From NCBI RefSeq assembly GCF_042678485.1, contig NZ_JBHTKR010000001.1, positions 62,001-126,000 on the forward strand: DNA of 64,000 nucleotides, in the 5' to 3' direction. Source of the stretch: Seohaeicola saemankumensis. GTDB taxonomy: Bacteria; Pseudomonadota; Alphaproteobacteria; Rhodobacterales; Rhodobacteraceae. The position numbers and the translations under genes are program-made. Under the pieces are notes generated by a model. That model saw only the letters and a list, made by a program, of their open reading frames with translations. It was not told where the DNA came from and did no database searches. Positions 8,896 through 17,456 of this stretch are shown one piece after another (position 1 is the stretch's first letter; every line of letters starts with the position of its first letter).

Positions 8896-9476
8896 GGATG
8901 CGCGTCCTTCTCGGCCGCAGCGGCCTTTTGCATCAGGAGGTCTTCGGTCTCGAAGACATCTTCTTCGGCGGCGAGCCATTCATTGGTGCGGATGGCCAGG
9001 ATGCAGCGCATCACCTGGGCCACGCCTTGCACCAGAAGCAGAAGGCCTGCGGCGACGAGGACTGTCTTGAACTGATAGATCGGGATACCGGCGGGGCTGT
9101 TCACCGACACCTCGGCATATTGCCAGGAGCGGGCCGCGTATTTCCAGCCTGCAAAGACCAGGGCCAGAATGCCGGGGAAGAAAAAGATGATGTAGAGGAC
9201 AAGGTCCACCTTGGCCTGGGTCTTCGGTTGCCAGAGGCGATAGAGGAAATCGCCCCGCACGTGCCCACCGCGCGACAGGGTATAGGCCCCGCCCATCATG
9301 AACAATGTGCCATACATGATGAAGGACACGTCAAGCGCCCATGCTGTCGGGTCGTTCAGCACGTAGCGCACGAAGACCTCGTAGCCGGTGCCCGCGGCCA
9401 TCATGATGATCAGCCAGGCAAAAGCCTTGCCGAACCAGGCCGACAGGTTGTCGGCAAAACGGATGAAGCTGATCAC
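8892..9476 (-). CDS. TRAP transporter small permease (DctQ type)
   Basis: A 194-residue protein with four membrane helices, FVRYVLNDPTAWALD after the first, and LSRGGHVRGDFLY after the second, which are hallmarks of the DctQ subunit. The start is a GTG at 9476 preceded by GAGGTG; the neighbouring codons on this strand offer no better start. It lies between the binding-protein gene, from which a hairpin separates it, and the large permease, which it overlaps by four bases. DctQ joins the large permease in the inner membrane and helps dock the loaded binding protein. Confidence 0.88.
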   Translation of the reverse strand: MISFIRFADNLSAWFGKAFAWLIIMMAAGTGYEVFVRYVLNDPTAWALDVSFIMYGTLFMMGGAYTLSRGGHVRGDFLYRLWQPKTQAKVDLVLYIIFFFPGILALVFAGWKYAARSWQYAEVSVNSPAGIPIYQFKTVLVAAGLLLLVQGVAQVMRCILAIRTNEWLAAEEDVFETEDLLMQKAAAAEKDAHP

Positions 9477-9504
9477 GCTGTCACCTCATGCATGTGTTGC
9501 GAAT

Positions 9505-9531
9505 GACCCCGGCGACCGTGCCGCCGGGGTC
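9505..9531 (-). terminator. GC-rich hairpin between dctP and dctQ
   Basis: Two perfect 10-base arms (9505-9514 and 9522-9531, GACCCCGGCG/CGCCGGGGTC) flank a 7-base loop. It sits after the binding-protein stop codon and before the permease genes, without a long U run. It probably acts as a partial terminator or mRNA-end stabiliser that raises binding-protein output above permease output. Confidence 0.6.
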
Positions 9532-9556
9532 GTGTCAGTTCCGAACGGTCAAGGGC

Positions 9557-10684
9557 TCAGAGTGCCAGCTTGCCGGGGAAATAGTGGTCATAGGCCAGGG
9601 CATAATCCGGCGCGTTCATGATCTCGTAATAGGTGACCTGTTCCACCCAGGCGCGCTGGCTGTCGAGGCACTTCTTCATGAACGGATCTTCTTCCAGAAC
9701 CGGAATCAGCTTGTCCCAGGCCTGGATCTGCGCGGCCAGAATCTCTTTCGAGGTGCGGCGCACGGTGACGCCGGCCTCTTCCTGAAGCCACTTCAGGTCG
9801 GCCGAATAGCGGCGCATCGCCTTGGCGGTGTTCGCGGTCGACACGGCCTCGACGCCATATTTCACGATGGCGCGCAGATCGTCCGGCAGGTCTTCCATGG
9901 TCAGCTTGTTGAACAGGAATTCAAAGCTTTCCGACGCCTGGTGATAGGAGGACAGGTAGTAGTTCTTCGCCACGTCATGGGCGCCGAAATCCTTGTCCGA
10001 CGAAGGGTTGTTGAATTCGAACGCGTCGATCACGCCACGCTCCATCGCGGGGACGATTTCGCCACCCGGAAGCTGTGCGACAGCCATGCCCATCGACTGC
10101 AGAAGGTCTGCGGCCAGGCCCACGGTGCGGTACTTGAAGCCCTGCAGGTCGGCAACGGTGTTCACCTCTTGCTTGAACCAGCCGAAGGGCTGGGCGAACA
10201 TCGGGAAACCCATGTAGCCATCGACGTCCAGGCCCATGATGTCACGGGTCAGTTCGTCATAAAGCGCCTTGCCGCCGCCCTCGTAGAACCACGACAGCAT
10301 CGTGGTGGCCGAGCCGCCGAACACCGGGCCGGTGCCGAACAGCGATGCGGCCTTGTTCTTGCCGTACCAGTAGACCGGCACCGAATGGGCCGCGTCCAGA
10401 ACGCCATCGTTCACCGCATCCAGCACCTGGAAGGCGCCCACGACTGCGCCAGCCGGCAGCAGGTCGATCTTCAGGCGGCCGCCCGACATCTGGTCGACAC
10501 GGTCGGCATAGTCCTGCGCCATTTCCTGCCAGATGTTGCCAGCGCCCCAGGACGTCTGCATCTTCAGCACGATCGGCGCCTGCGCCAGAACGGCCGGAGC
10601 GGCAAGCGTGCCTGCCACTGCGCCGCCGCCAAGCGCGGTGCGCTTGAGGAACGAACGGCGGTTCATATTGGTTTTTTCAGTCAT
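9557..10684 (-). CDS. TRAP transporter substrate-binding protein (FcbT1/TakP group)
   Basis: A 375-residue periplasmic binding protein. It starts with a twin-arginine-like signal: NRRSFLKR near residue 7, a glycine/alanine-rich core and cleavage around APAVLAQA. The stretches MSGGRLKIDLLPAGAVVGAF and VIDAFEFNNPSSD match the FcbT1/TakP branch (COG4663), where the Glu-aromatic pair in the second stretch lies by the ligand; here it is Glu-Phe. AGGAG precedes the ATG at 10684. It is the first gene of the leftward operon and lies about 90 bases downstream of a palindromic operator. Candidate ligands are 2-oxo acids or similar carboxylates. Confidence 0.85.
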   Translation of the reverse strand: MTEKTNMNRRSFLKRTALGGGAVAGTLAAPAVLAQAPIVLKMQTSWGAGNIWQEMAQDYADRVDQMSGGRLKIDLLPAGAVVGAFQVLDAVNDGVLDAAHSVPVYWYGKNKAASLFGTGPVFGGSATTMLSWFYEGGGKALYDELTRDIMGLDVDGYMGFPMFAQPFGWFKQEVNTVADLQGFKYRTVGLAADLLQSMGMAVAQLPGGEIVPAMERGVIDAFEFNNPSSDKDFGAHDVAKNYYLSSYHQASESFEFLFNKLTMEDLPDDLRAIVKYGVEAVSTANTAKAMRRYSADLKWLQEEAGVTVRRTSKEILAAQIQAWDKLIPVLEEDPFMKKCLDSQRAWVEQVTYYEIMNAPDYALAYDHYFPGKLAL

Positions 10685-11054
10685 GATACTCCTCCCATTT
10701 GCGCCAGGATTTGTCCGAAGGCCCCTCATCTCCCCGTCATGTCATGACCTGAGTGGCCGCCATTCAGCGCATTTGGTAATTTTAGCTTACCAAATTTTGA
10801 TAGCAAGAGGTTGACGCGGTCAAATGGTGGCTTTGGGCGCGATATCTGGCAATATTCTGTCGCGCCAAATCATTTGCCCCGTTCAAGACCCGTTCAAACC
10901 CCGTCAAACCCCGTCCGGCCTTCGGGCAAGTCGATGTTTCCGGCCGTGATGCGGGTGGATGCTGACATCGCCGCCATGCACGATTCGTCTCGCCCTGGCG
11001 GTCGGGCGGTCCGGGAAATCGCAGACCCGAACCGTCATGTGCAAGGGCAGGGCC
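10685..11054. other. Intergenic region with operator and short imperfect repeats
   Basis: The 370 bases between the TRAP operon start and the lipoprotein stop hold the palindrome at 10771-10795 and an AT-rich stretch around it, presumably the TRAP operon promoter. Near 10878-10915 there is an imperfect tandem of 10-11-base units of the form CCCGTTCAAAC. I see no supported gene; open frames here have poor codon use and overlap the lipoprotein in antisense. Confidence 0.5.
10771..10795. promoter_or_regulatory. Palindromic operator ATTTGGTAA-N7-TTACCAAAT
   Basis: Two perfect 9-base inverted arms (10771-10779 and 10787-10795) flank a 7-base AT-rich spacer, about 90 bases before the dctP start. 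Its symmetry, position and AT-richness suggest a binding site for a dimeric repressor of the TRAP-amidase-dehydrogenase operon. No regulator gene adjoins, so the protein must be encoded elsewhere; TGGT/ACCA half-sites are common for GntR-family regulators, but that is only a guess. Confidence 0.6.
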
Positions 11055-11330
11055 TTACGGGCAGGGCAGAATGCGGTAGGTGCCGTTACCCACGGCGTAG
11101 GCGCATTGCGCCGTCGCGTTGTTGCGTGCGACCAGGGTTCCCGCGGCAGCACCGGCCAGTACGGCGATGATCTTCCAGTTGGTATTGGCGTCAAAGGCAT
11201 TGGCGGTCACCAGGCCAACGGTGGCCCCGGTCAGACCGCCCACGACCATCTGTTCTTCCCGTGTCATTGTCTCGCAGCCGGCGACCGCCAGGCAGGCGAT
11301 GGATACTAGGCTCAGAACGTTGCGTTTCAT
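11055..11330 (-). CDS. Small glycine-zipper lipoprotein
   Basis: A 91-residue protein with a short lipoprotein signal ending LAVAGC, so Cys19 should be lipidated. After a charged ETMTREEQM linker come two glycine/alanine-rich hydrophobic segments (VVGGLTGATVGLVT and LAGAAAGTLVA), a glycine-zipper pattern, and a C-terminal tail with two cysteines that could pair in the periplasm. GGGAAAC precedes the ATG. It stands alone between two leftward TRAP operons. Such small zipper lipoproteins are common in Gram-negative envelopes; I do not recognise a specific function. Confidence 0.7.
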   Translation of the reverse strand: MKRNVLSLVSIACLAVAGCETMTREEQMVVGGLTGATVGLVTANAFDANTNWKIIAVLAGAAAGTLVARNNATAQCAYAVGNGTYRILPCP

Positions 11331-11499
11331 GATGTTTCCCTTTTCTCGGTTTCCAAGCGGTCACAGGTTTGAAAACATGCGCGCGGGACATGGGAAAACG
11401 GGGTCAGTACAGCTAAAGACGCAACCGCAGACACAGCGTAATCCTGTGCTGTGCAATGCGGCAAGGGGAAACATCGCCGCAGCATGCGGCCTGATCGCG

Positions 11500-12828
11500 T
11501 TACAGGAAAACCGTGGCGGTTGCCGGCACCAGCGCCACCAGAACCAGAACTGCCAGCATCACCAGAATGAAAGGCAGGGTGGCGGTGAAGATCTGTTCCA
11601 CCGTCACATCGCTGCGGTCCAGGGTGTTGTGCACCGTGAAGACCGAGATCCCGAAAGGGGGCGTCAGCAACCCGATCTCGACCGCGATCACGGTGATGAT
11701 CCCGAATTGCATCAGGTCGATCCCCAGGCTCTGCGCGATGGGGGCGGCGATCGGGACCATGATCAGCAGGATCGAGGTGCTGTCCAGGATCATGCCCATC
11801 AGAAGGATGATCACCGCGTAGAGCACCAGAAAGCCCAGCGGCGTGAACCCGCCCGATTGCACCAGATCCGCGATGGCGGCGGGCAGGCCCGCGATGGACA
11901 GCATGCGCGAGTAGAAACTGGCCGCGATCAGCAGCAACAGGATCGACACCGAAATCGCGCCGGTCTGCTTCATCACCTCCCACAGCTTGCCCCTTGTCAG
12001 GCTGCGCCGGGCCAGCGCGATGATCAGCGCGCCGAAGGCGCCCACGCCGCCGGCTTCGGTCGGTGTGAAAAAGCCACTGTAAAGCCCGCCCAGCACCAGC
12101 AGCACCAGCGCCACGATGGGGATCATCTTGGACAGCATCACGCGCAGCGGCATTTTTGGCCCGTTCTGGTCAAGGCGACGGGTACGGGCGGCCTCGGGAT
12201 CGGTGAAGACAAAGCGGGGCATCAGCAGCGCCATCAGCATCAGCATGATCACGAAGCCGAAGGCCATCAGCATGCCGGGCACGATGCCCGCGATGAACAT
12301 GCCCCCGATGGAGACTTCGGCCAGCACGCCATAGATGATCAGCAGCAGGCTTGGCGGGATCATCATGCCCAGAACGGAACTGCCCGCCACCGTGCCGGCG
12401 GCAAAGGCCGGCCTGTAACCATGGCGCGTCATCTCGGGCACGGCCACCTGCGTGAACACGGCGGCCGATGCGATGGACACGCCGGTCACGGCGGCAAACA
12501 CCGTGTTCGCGGCGACCGTGGCCACGCCCAGCCCGCAGAGCATCCGGCGCAGCAATTCCTCGGCCACTTCGAAGGTGTCGCGGCCCACGTTCGAGACGCT
12601 GACCAGCAAGCCCATCAGCACGAACAGCGGGATGGTGGCGAACAGGTAATCCGCGATCCCGCTATAGGCCGTCAGTTCCAGCATGCGGAAGGCCAGGGTG
12701 ATATTCTCGCGGATGATCCAGATACCCAGGAAGGCCACGCCGAACAGCGCATAGGCGATCTGCATGCCCAGCAGCACCAGCGCCACCAGAAGCGCGATCA
12801 GCAGGAACCCGATGGCAAGTGTGGTCAT
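11500..12828 (-). CDS. TRAP transporter large permease (DctM type), hydroxylase operon
   Basis: A 442-residue large TRAP permease with about twelve helices. Typical stretches are GMQIAYALFGVAF near the start, PLFVLMGLLVS, the GSSVLGMMIPPSLLLIIYG loop, FFTPTEAGGVGAFGA and LLTPPFGISVF. Its ATG overlaps the DctQ stop as ATGA. It is the last gene of a leftward operon that begins with the molybdenum hydroxylase subunits, so it likely imports the compound that the hydroxylase oxidises, or a precursor of it. Confidence 0.9.
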   Translation of the reverse strand: MTTLAIGFLLIALLVALVLLGMQIAYALFGVAFLGIWIIRENITLAFRMLELTAYSGIADYLFATIPLFVLMGLLVSVSNVGRDTFEVAEELLRRMLCGLGVATVAANTVFAAVTGVSIASAAVFTQVAVPEMTRHGYRPAFAAGTVAGSSVLGMMIPPSLLLIIYGVLAEVSIGGMFIAGIVPGMLMAFGFVIMLMLMALLMPRFVFTDPEAARTRRLDQNGPKMPLRVMLSKMIPIVALVLLVLGGLYSGFFTPTEAGGVGAFGALIIALARRSLTRGKLWEVMKQTGAISVSILLLLIAASFYSRMLSIAGLPAAIADLVQSGGFTPLGFLVLYAVIILLMGMILDSTSILLIMVPIAAPIAQSLGIDLMQFGIITVIAVEIGLLTPPFGISVFTVHNTLDRSDVTVEQIFTATLPFILVMLAVLVLVALVPATATVFL

Positions 12829-13385
12829 GTCTCGGCGCTTTCAGGCTGCTCGGTCATGTTGGCAGCCCGATAGAGACAGCACAGGCAGGCCAGCAAGGCG
12901 CCGATGATCGTGATGGCGCGAAACGGGAATGTCGGGATGGTGAAGACCCCCTGCACGCCGAAGAATTCGGCCGTGGTCCAGCTGCTGGCCGTCTTGCCCC
13001 AGGAGGACCAGACAATCAGCGCAAAGACGATGGCGCCGGCCAGGGCAAAGGCGACCTCAAGACTGCGGCGCGCCAGGGGAAGATGGGTGCCGATGCGCCG
13101 GATCAGGAAATCGGCCCGCGTCAGACGGCCCTGCAGGATCGCGTGCGAGACTTGCAGGAACACGATGGCCACGACCGAGCGGGCGGCAATCTCGGATACG
13201 CCGGTGATGGGGGCATTCATGAAATTCCGGCCGATCACGTCGGCCACGACAAGCAGCATCAGCCCGCCGATCCAGACTGTTCCGATACTGGACAGAAGTG
13301 CCGCCGCAAGTCCCAGTGTCGCGCCGACAGGGGCTTCGGAAAAGCGCGGGCCCGCTGTTCTGTCTGTCGGCTCCTGCGTTGCCAT
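12825..13385 (-). CDS. TRAP transporter small permease (DctQ type), hydroxylase operon
   Basis: A DctQ subunit with four membrane helices and the family stretch VVADVIGRNFMNAPITG followed by LQGRLTRADFLI. I place the start at the ATG at 13385 (186 residues), which has AAAGG upstream. An in-frame ATG at 13457 would add 24 unconserved residues and would put a 10-base hairpin, of the kind seen after other binding-protein genes here, inside the reading frame. It overlaps the large permease gene by four bases. Confidence 0.85.
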   Translation of the reverse strand: MATQEPTDRTAGPRFSEAPVGATLGLAAALLSSIGTVWIGGLMLLVVADVIGRNFMNAPITGVSEIAARSVVAIVFLQVSHAILQGRLTRADFLIRRIGTHLPLARRSLEVAFALAGAIVFALIVWSSWGKTASSWTTAEFFGVQGVFTIPTFPFRAITIIGALLACLCCLYRAANMTEQPESAET

Positions 13386-13422
13386 CTGCTGCCTTTCTGC
13401 GCCCATGCCAGGCTGTTGGTCT

Positions 13423-13447
13423 CCCGCCCGGGTCGTGCCCGGACGGG
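13423..13447 (-). terminator. GC-rich hairpin between dctP and dctQ, hydroxylase operon
   Basis: Arms 13423-13432 and 13438-13447 pair over ten positions with one G-U, around a 5-base loop. It lies just after the binding-protein gene and before the preferred DctQ start, the same position as hairpins in four other transport operons of this window. Confidence 0.5.
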
Positions 13448-13472
13448 GGGTGTTCATGTCAGGATGCGCCTG

Positions 13473-14528
13473 TCAGAGACCTTCGTCCCAGTTGCGCAAG
13501 GGGGTCGCGCCACGCTCGCGCAGGGCGCTGAAATAGGCCTTGAGGACGGTCTTGCCGGCCTCGCCGGTCTGTTCCAGCCAGGGTGCGACGATATTGGGCA
13601 GGTTTTCAACCCATGCCGCCTTCTGATCGGCGGGCAGTTCATGCACGGTCAGACCGGCGGCCTGCATCTCGGTCATGGCGCGGTCGGCCAGTTGCTGCAC
13701 ATAGTCGCCATGCGCCACGGATGTGGCCTTGGCCGCATCGCGGAACGCGGCCTGCACGGGTTCGGGCAGACCTGCAAAGAAGTCCTTGTTGGCCGCGATG
13801 CCGCCGAAATACATCGACCCGATGCCCACGCGGGTCAGTTCGGGCGCCACTTCGTAGACGCGCGTCGGCAGGATGCCCGATGCAAAGGACAGCGCCCCTT
13901 CGGTCACACCGGTCTGGATATTGGTGTAATAGGTGGTCAGCGCCCCATCGACGGGCGTGGCCCCCGTGCCCTGCAACCAGTTGGCCGAGGTGCCGGGCGC
14001 GTTCAGCTTGCGGTTCTGAAGGTCCGCCATGCTGTTCACGGGGAAGTTGGCGTAGATGTCATAGCTGTCGGTGATCAGCGAGGACAGGTGCACCATGTTG
14101 TTGTCCGACCAGCTGTCGCGCAGTTCGGGCAGGCTTTCGCTCAGCTCGTCGAAGATCTCGATGATCATCTTGTGGTCGGGCGTGGCGAAGGGCGTGAAAT
14201 AGGTCACGTTCTGAAGCGGCATCGTCGCACCTTCCCAGACGGTGCCGACCATGCCCACATCCACGATCCCGTCCATCACCGCCTCGCGGGTGTCGGTGAA
14301 CTTGTAAAGCGTGCCGCCATAGGCCTCGGACCAGTTGATCTTGTAGGCGCCGCCTTCGGCCAGGATGCGATCCACCTCGGGCTGGAAGGTGTTCTTCATC
14401 GCATAGACCCAGATATTTGCCTCCGGGTGGCTGGAGCCGATGTTGACCGTGATGGTCTGCTGCGCCGAAGCCCAGCCGCCTGCAAGGACCGCCAGCGCCG
14501 TTGCTGCCGTAAGTGTCGAGAATTTCAT
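13473..14528 (-). CDS. TRAP transporter substrate-binding protein, hydroxylase operon
   Basis: A 351-residue DctP-family periplasmic binding protein. The Sec signal ends around GGWASAQQ, after which the mature protein begins TITVNIGSSHPEANIW. GGAGGGAAAG precedes the ATG at 14528; the in-frame codon upstream lacks a site. The conserved arginine region is replaced by LNAPGTSANWLQGTGATPV, so I cannot name a ligand class. The gene follows the three hydroxylase genes after 49 bases. The grouping suggests the ligand is an aromatic or heterocyclic compound oxidised by that enzyme. Confidence 0.85.
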   Translation of the reverse strand: MKFSTLTAATALAVLAGGWASAQQTITVNIGSSHPEANIWVYAMKNTFQPEVDRILAEGGAYKINWSEAYGGTLYKFTDTREAVMDGIVDVGMVGTVWEGATMPLQNVTYFTPFATPDHKMIIEIFDELSESLPELRDSWSDNNMVHLSSLITDSYDIYANFPVNSMADLQNRKLNAPGTSANWLQGTGATPVDGALTTYYTNIQTGVTEGALSFASGILPTRVYEVAPELTRVGIGSMYFGGIAANKDFFAGLPEPVQAAFRDAAKATSVAHGDYVQQLADRAMTEMQAAGLTVHELPADQKAAWVENLPNIVAPWLEQTGEAGKTVLKAYFSALRERGATPLRNWDEGL

Positions 14529-14577
14529 GTCTTTCCCTCCCATTTGCGCCCCGCCTCCTCTGCGGTGCGCGGTTTCG

Positions 14578-16959
14578 TCAGTCTTCGATATGTCCCATCG
14601 CGCGCAGGATGCGCTCCGGGGTAAAGGGCATGGCGGTGACCTGCGCCCCCATCGGGCGCAGCGCGTCGTTGATCGCGTTCATCACGGCGGCGGGGGCACC
14701 GGCGGTGCCCGCCTCGCCTGCGCCCTTGGCGCCAAGGGTGCTTTCCATCGTGGGGGTTTCCACATGGCCCACGATCATGTCGGGCATCTCGGCCGCCATC
14801 GGCACAAGGTAGTCGGCCATCGACCCGTTCAGAAGCTGGCCATCCGCATCATAGTGGATTTCCTCGTAAAGCGCGCCACCCAGACCCTGGACGATGCCAC
14901 CCCGGATCTGTTCGTCGACCAGTTGCGGGTTGATGATGCGCCCGCAATCCTCGACGCACCAGTGTTTCAGCAGCTTCACCTCGCCGGTGCCGGTATCAAC
15001 CTCAAGGTAACTGGCCTGCACCCCGTTGGTGAAGGCAAAAGGATAGTCCGAGGTGATGAAATGCCGGGTCTGCACAAGTTCGCGCGGCAGGCCCTTGGGC
15101 AGGGTGTCGCCCCGGAAATAGACGATACGGCCCAGTTCCGCCAATGGCATCCGCGCCTCGCCGGTCGTGCTGTCCACCACCTGACCGTCCCGAATGTCCA
15201 GCGCGTCAGCAGGCGATTGCAGCATCGCGCCCGCCACCTCGAGGATCGACGCCTTCAGCGCCAGCGCCGATTGCAGCGCCGCCTCGCCGCCGATGCCCGC
15301 CCCGCGTGACGCCCAGGTGCCGCCGCCATAGGGGGTCACCTGCGTGTCGCCGGTGATCACGCGCACGCGGGCAGGGGCCACGCCCACGCCTTCGGCCACG
15401 ATCTGCGCCAGCATCGCCTCGGTCCCCTGGCCCTGTTCGGTCACACCCGACAGCGCCACGATGGACCCGTCCGGGTCCATCCGCACGGTGCAGCCATCCT
15501 GCGCCGAGATCCGCGCACCGCCGATTCCGTACATGAACGGGGACGGGTTGGTCAGTTCGATGAAACTGGCGATCCCGATGCCGCGGTGAATGCCCTTTTT
15601 ACGCAATTCCGCCTGTTCGGCGCGCAGTGCGTCGTAATCCATCAGCTCCAGCAGCTTGTTCAGGCTGGCGTGATGCGACAGCCCTTCGAACCGCATCTTG
15701 GCGGGGGATGTGACGGGATAGGCGTCATCGGCATAAAGATTGCGGCGCCGGATCTCGACCGGGTCCATGCCGATGGCGGCGGCGGCCATGTCCACCAGCC
15801 CTTCGGTAACTGCCACGGCGATGGGATGGCCCACCGCGCGATACTGGCAGGTCGGTGTCTTGTTCTGGAACACGACCGAGGTTTGCGCGCGGTAATTGGC
15901 GAAATCATAGGGCCCGCCGCACAGGTTCACGACCTGATTACCCTCGATCGCGGATGTGCGCGGATAGACCGAATAGGCGCCGATCGCGGTCCAGTCATCG
16001 ATATCCATGGCAAGGATCTTGCCGTCCTTGTCCACAGCGATCCGGCCCCCGATCTCGTGGTCGCGGGCGTGAATGTCGGTGGTGAAACTTTCCAGCCGGT
16101 CCGCCACGAACTTGATCGGGCGCGCCATGATCCTGGCAATCGCCGCCGTCGCCACCTCGTCGGGGTAGACATGCACCTTGATGCCATAGGATCCGCCCAC
16201 ATCGTCGCAGATCACCCGCACACGGCCTTCGGGCAGGTCCAGATGCTTGGCGAAGACCGTCTGCATCATATGCGGGGCCTGCGTGGCGTGCCATGCGGTC
16301 ATCTGCCCCTCGGCGGGGTTCCAGTCCACCAGGATCGAGCGCGGCTCGAGCGTCACGCCGGTATGGCGCGCGGTCTTGAAACGCGCCTCGACGACCTTGT
16401 GGGCGCTGGCGAAAGCCGCCTCTACGTCGCCTTCCTCATGCAGGCGGCGGAAGGCCAGGTTGTCGCCCATGTCGGGATGCAGAACAGGGGTTGCGGCGTC
16501 CAGCGCTGTCATCATGTCGGTCACGGCGGGCAGGGGATCGTAATCCACCTCGACCAGCGCCGCGGCCTCTTCGGCTGCCGCGCGGGATGTCGCGACGACG
16601 GCCACTACAGGCTCGCCCACCCAGCAGGCGCGGTCCACCGCCAAAGCGTGCTGCGGCGGCGATTTCAGCCCTTTGAGATGCGCCAGAACAGCGACCCATG
16701 GCGTGCAGACCTCTGCGATCTGTGCGCCCGTGAAGATGCGAAGTACACCCTTCACCGCGGCCGCCTCGGCCGTGTCGATGGCGCCGATCCTCGCATGGGC
16801 ATGGGGGCTACGGACAAAGACCACATGCGCCATGCGCGGCAGCACGATATCGTCCACATATTTGCCACGGCCCTGCACCAGGCGCGGCGCGTTGGGGCGC
16901 GGCACGGTCTTGCCGATATAGCTGTTGGGGCGGTCCGGATTGCCAAAGGAAATGGTCAT
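14578..16959 (-). CDS. Molybdenum hydroxylase large subunit (CoxL/xanthine dehydrogenase family)
   Basis: A 793-residue molybdopterin-cytosine-dinucleotide subunit. It shows the N-terminal entry domain (GRGKYVDDIVLP), the cofactor-binding segments GGSYGIKVHVYPDE and TEQGQGTEA, and the catalytic Glu749 in GAKGAGE. The active-site loop at 373-379 is YRAVGHP. It lacks the VAYRCSFR cysteine loop of true form I CO dehydrogenase, so CO is not the substrate. It is closest in style to form II or other Cox-like hydroxylases with unknown heterocycle or aldehyde substrates. It overlaps the Fe-S subunit gene by four bases. Confidence 0.88.
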   Translation of the reverse strand: MTISFGNPDRPNSYIGKTVPRPNAPRLVQGRGKYVDDIVLPRMAHVVFVRSPHAHARIGAIDTAEAAAVKGVLRIFTGAQIAEVCTPWVAVLAHLKGLKSPPQHALAVDRACWVGEPVVAVVATSRAAAEEAAALVEVDYDPLPAVTDMMTALDAATPVLHPDMGDNLAFRRLHEEGDVEAAFASAHKVVEARFKTARHTGVTLEPRSILVDWNPAEGQMTAWHATQAPHMMQTVFAKHLDLPEGRVRVICDDVGGSYGIKVHVYPDEVATAAIARIMARPIKFVADRLESFTTDIHARDHEIGGRIAVDKDGKILAMDIDDWTAIGAYSVYPRTSAIEGNQVVNLCGGPYDFANYRAQTSVVFQNKTPTCQYRAVGHPIAVAVTEGLVDMAAAAIGMDPVEIRRRNLYADDAYPVTSPAKMRFEGLSHHASLNKLLELMDYDALRAEQAELRKKGIHRGIGIASFIELTNPSPFMYGIGGARISAQDGCTVRMDPDGSIVALSGVTEQGQGTEAMLAQIVAEGVGVAPARVRVITGDTQVTPYGGGTWASRGAGIGGEAALQSALALKASILEVAGAMLQSPADALDIRDGQVVDSTTGEARMPLAELGRIVYFRGDTLPKGLPRELVQTRHFITSDYPFAFTNGVQASYLEVDTGTGEVKLLKHWCVEDCGRIINPQLVDEQIRGGIVQGLGGALYEEIHYDADGQLLNGSMADYLVPMAAEMPDMIVGHVETPTMESTLGAKGAGEAGTAGAPAAVMNAINDALRPMGAQVTAMPFTPERILRAMGHIED

Positions 16960-17456
16960 GCTGCCCCCTTTCCGGCACGTGCCTGCGCCACGGTCTCGAC
17001 CGCGTCGATGATCGCCTCATAGCCGGTGCAGCGGCAGTAATTGCCCGATAGATGCTCGCGGATCGTGGCCCGGTCCGGCACGCCACCTATGTCCAGCAAT
17101 TCCTTGATCGAGGCCAGCATCCCCGGCGTGCAATAGCCGCATTGCAGCGCGTTGCGCGCCACGAAAGCCTCTTGCAGGTCTCGGATCACGCCCTGTTCGG
17201 TCAGCCCTTCGAGGGTCCAGACCTCGGCCCCGTCGGCTTGTGCGGCCAGCATCAGGCAGCCGCGCACGGCCTGGCCGTCAACCTGGATCGTGCAGGCGCC
17301 ACAAACGCCATGTTCGCACCCCGCATGGGTGCCGGTCAGCCCCAGATCAAGACGCAGGAAATCGACAAGGTGGCGGCCCGCGGGCACGCGCGCCTCGACC
17401 GGTTCACCGTTCACGGTCAGGGCGATGTCGATACGGTCGCGAAACGCCTCGGTCAT
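16956..17456 (-). CDS. Molybdenum hydroxylase small [2Fe-2S] subunit (CoxS type)
   Basis: A 166-residue iron-sulfur subunit with both clusters of the family. The plant-ferredoxin-like N-terminal cluster uses Cys47, Cys52, Cys55 and Cys67 (CEHGVCGACTI). The C-terminal four-helix cluster uses Cys106, Cys109, Cys141 and Cys143 (CGYCTPGM and CRCTGY). It carries electrons from the molybdenum site to FAD. The gene overlaps its neighbours on both sides by four bases, fitting equal production of the three subunits. Confidence 0.92.
   Translation of the reverse strand: MTEAFRDRIDIALTVNGEPVEARVPAGRHLVDFLRLDLGLTGTHAGCEHGVCGACTIQVDGQAVRGCLMLAAQADGAEVWTLEGLTEQGVIRDLQEAFVARNALQCGYCTPGMLASIKELLDIGGVPDRATIREHLSGNYCRCTGYEAIIDAVETVAQARAGKGAA

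Noticed and set aside
10811..11170. A 119-residue plus-strand frame in the gap near the lipoprotein gene
   Set aside because: It overlaps the lipoprotein gene in antisense, has no ribosome binding site and an Arg/Pro-rich non-protein-like composition.
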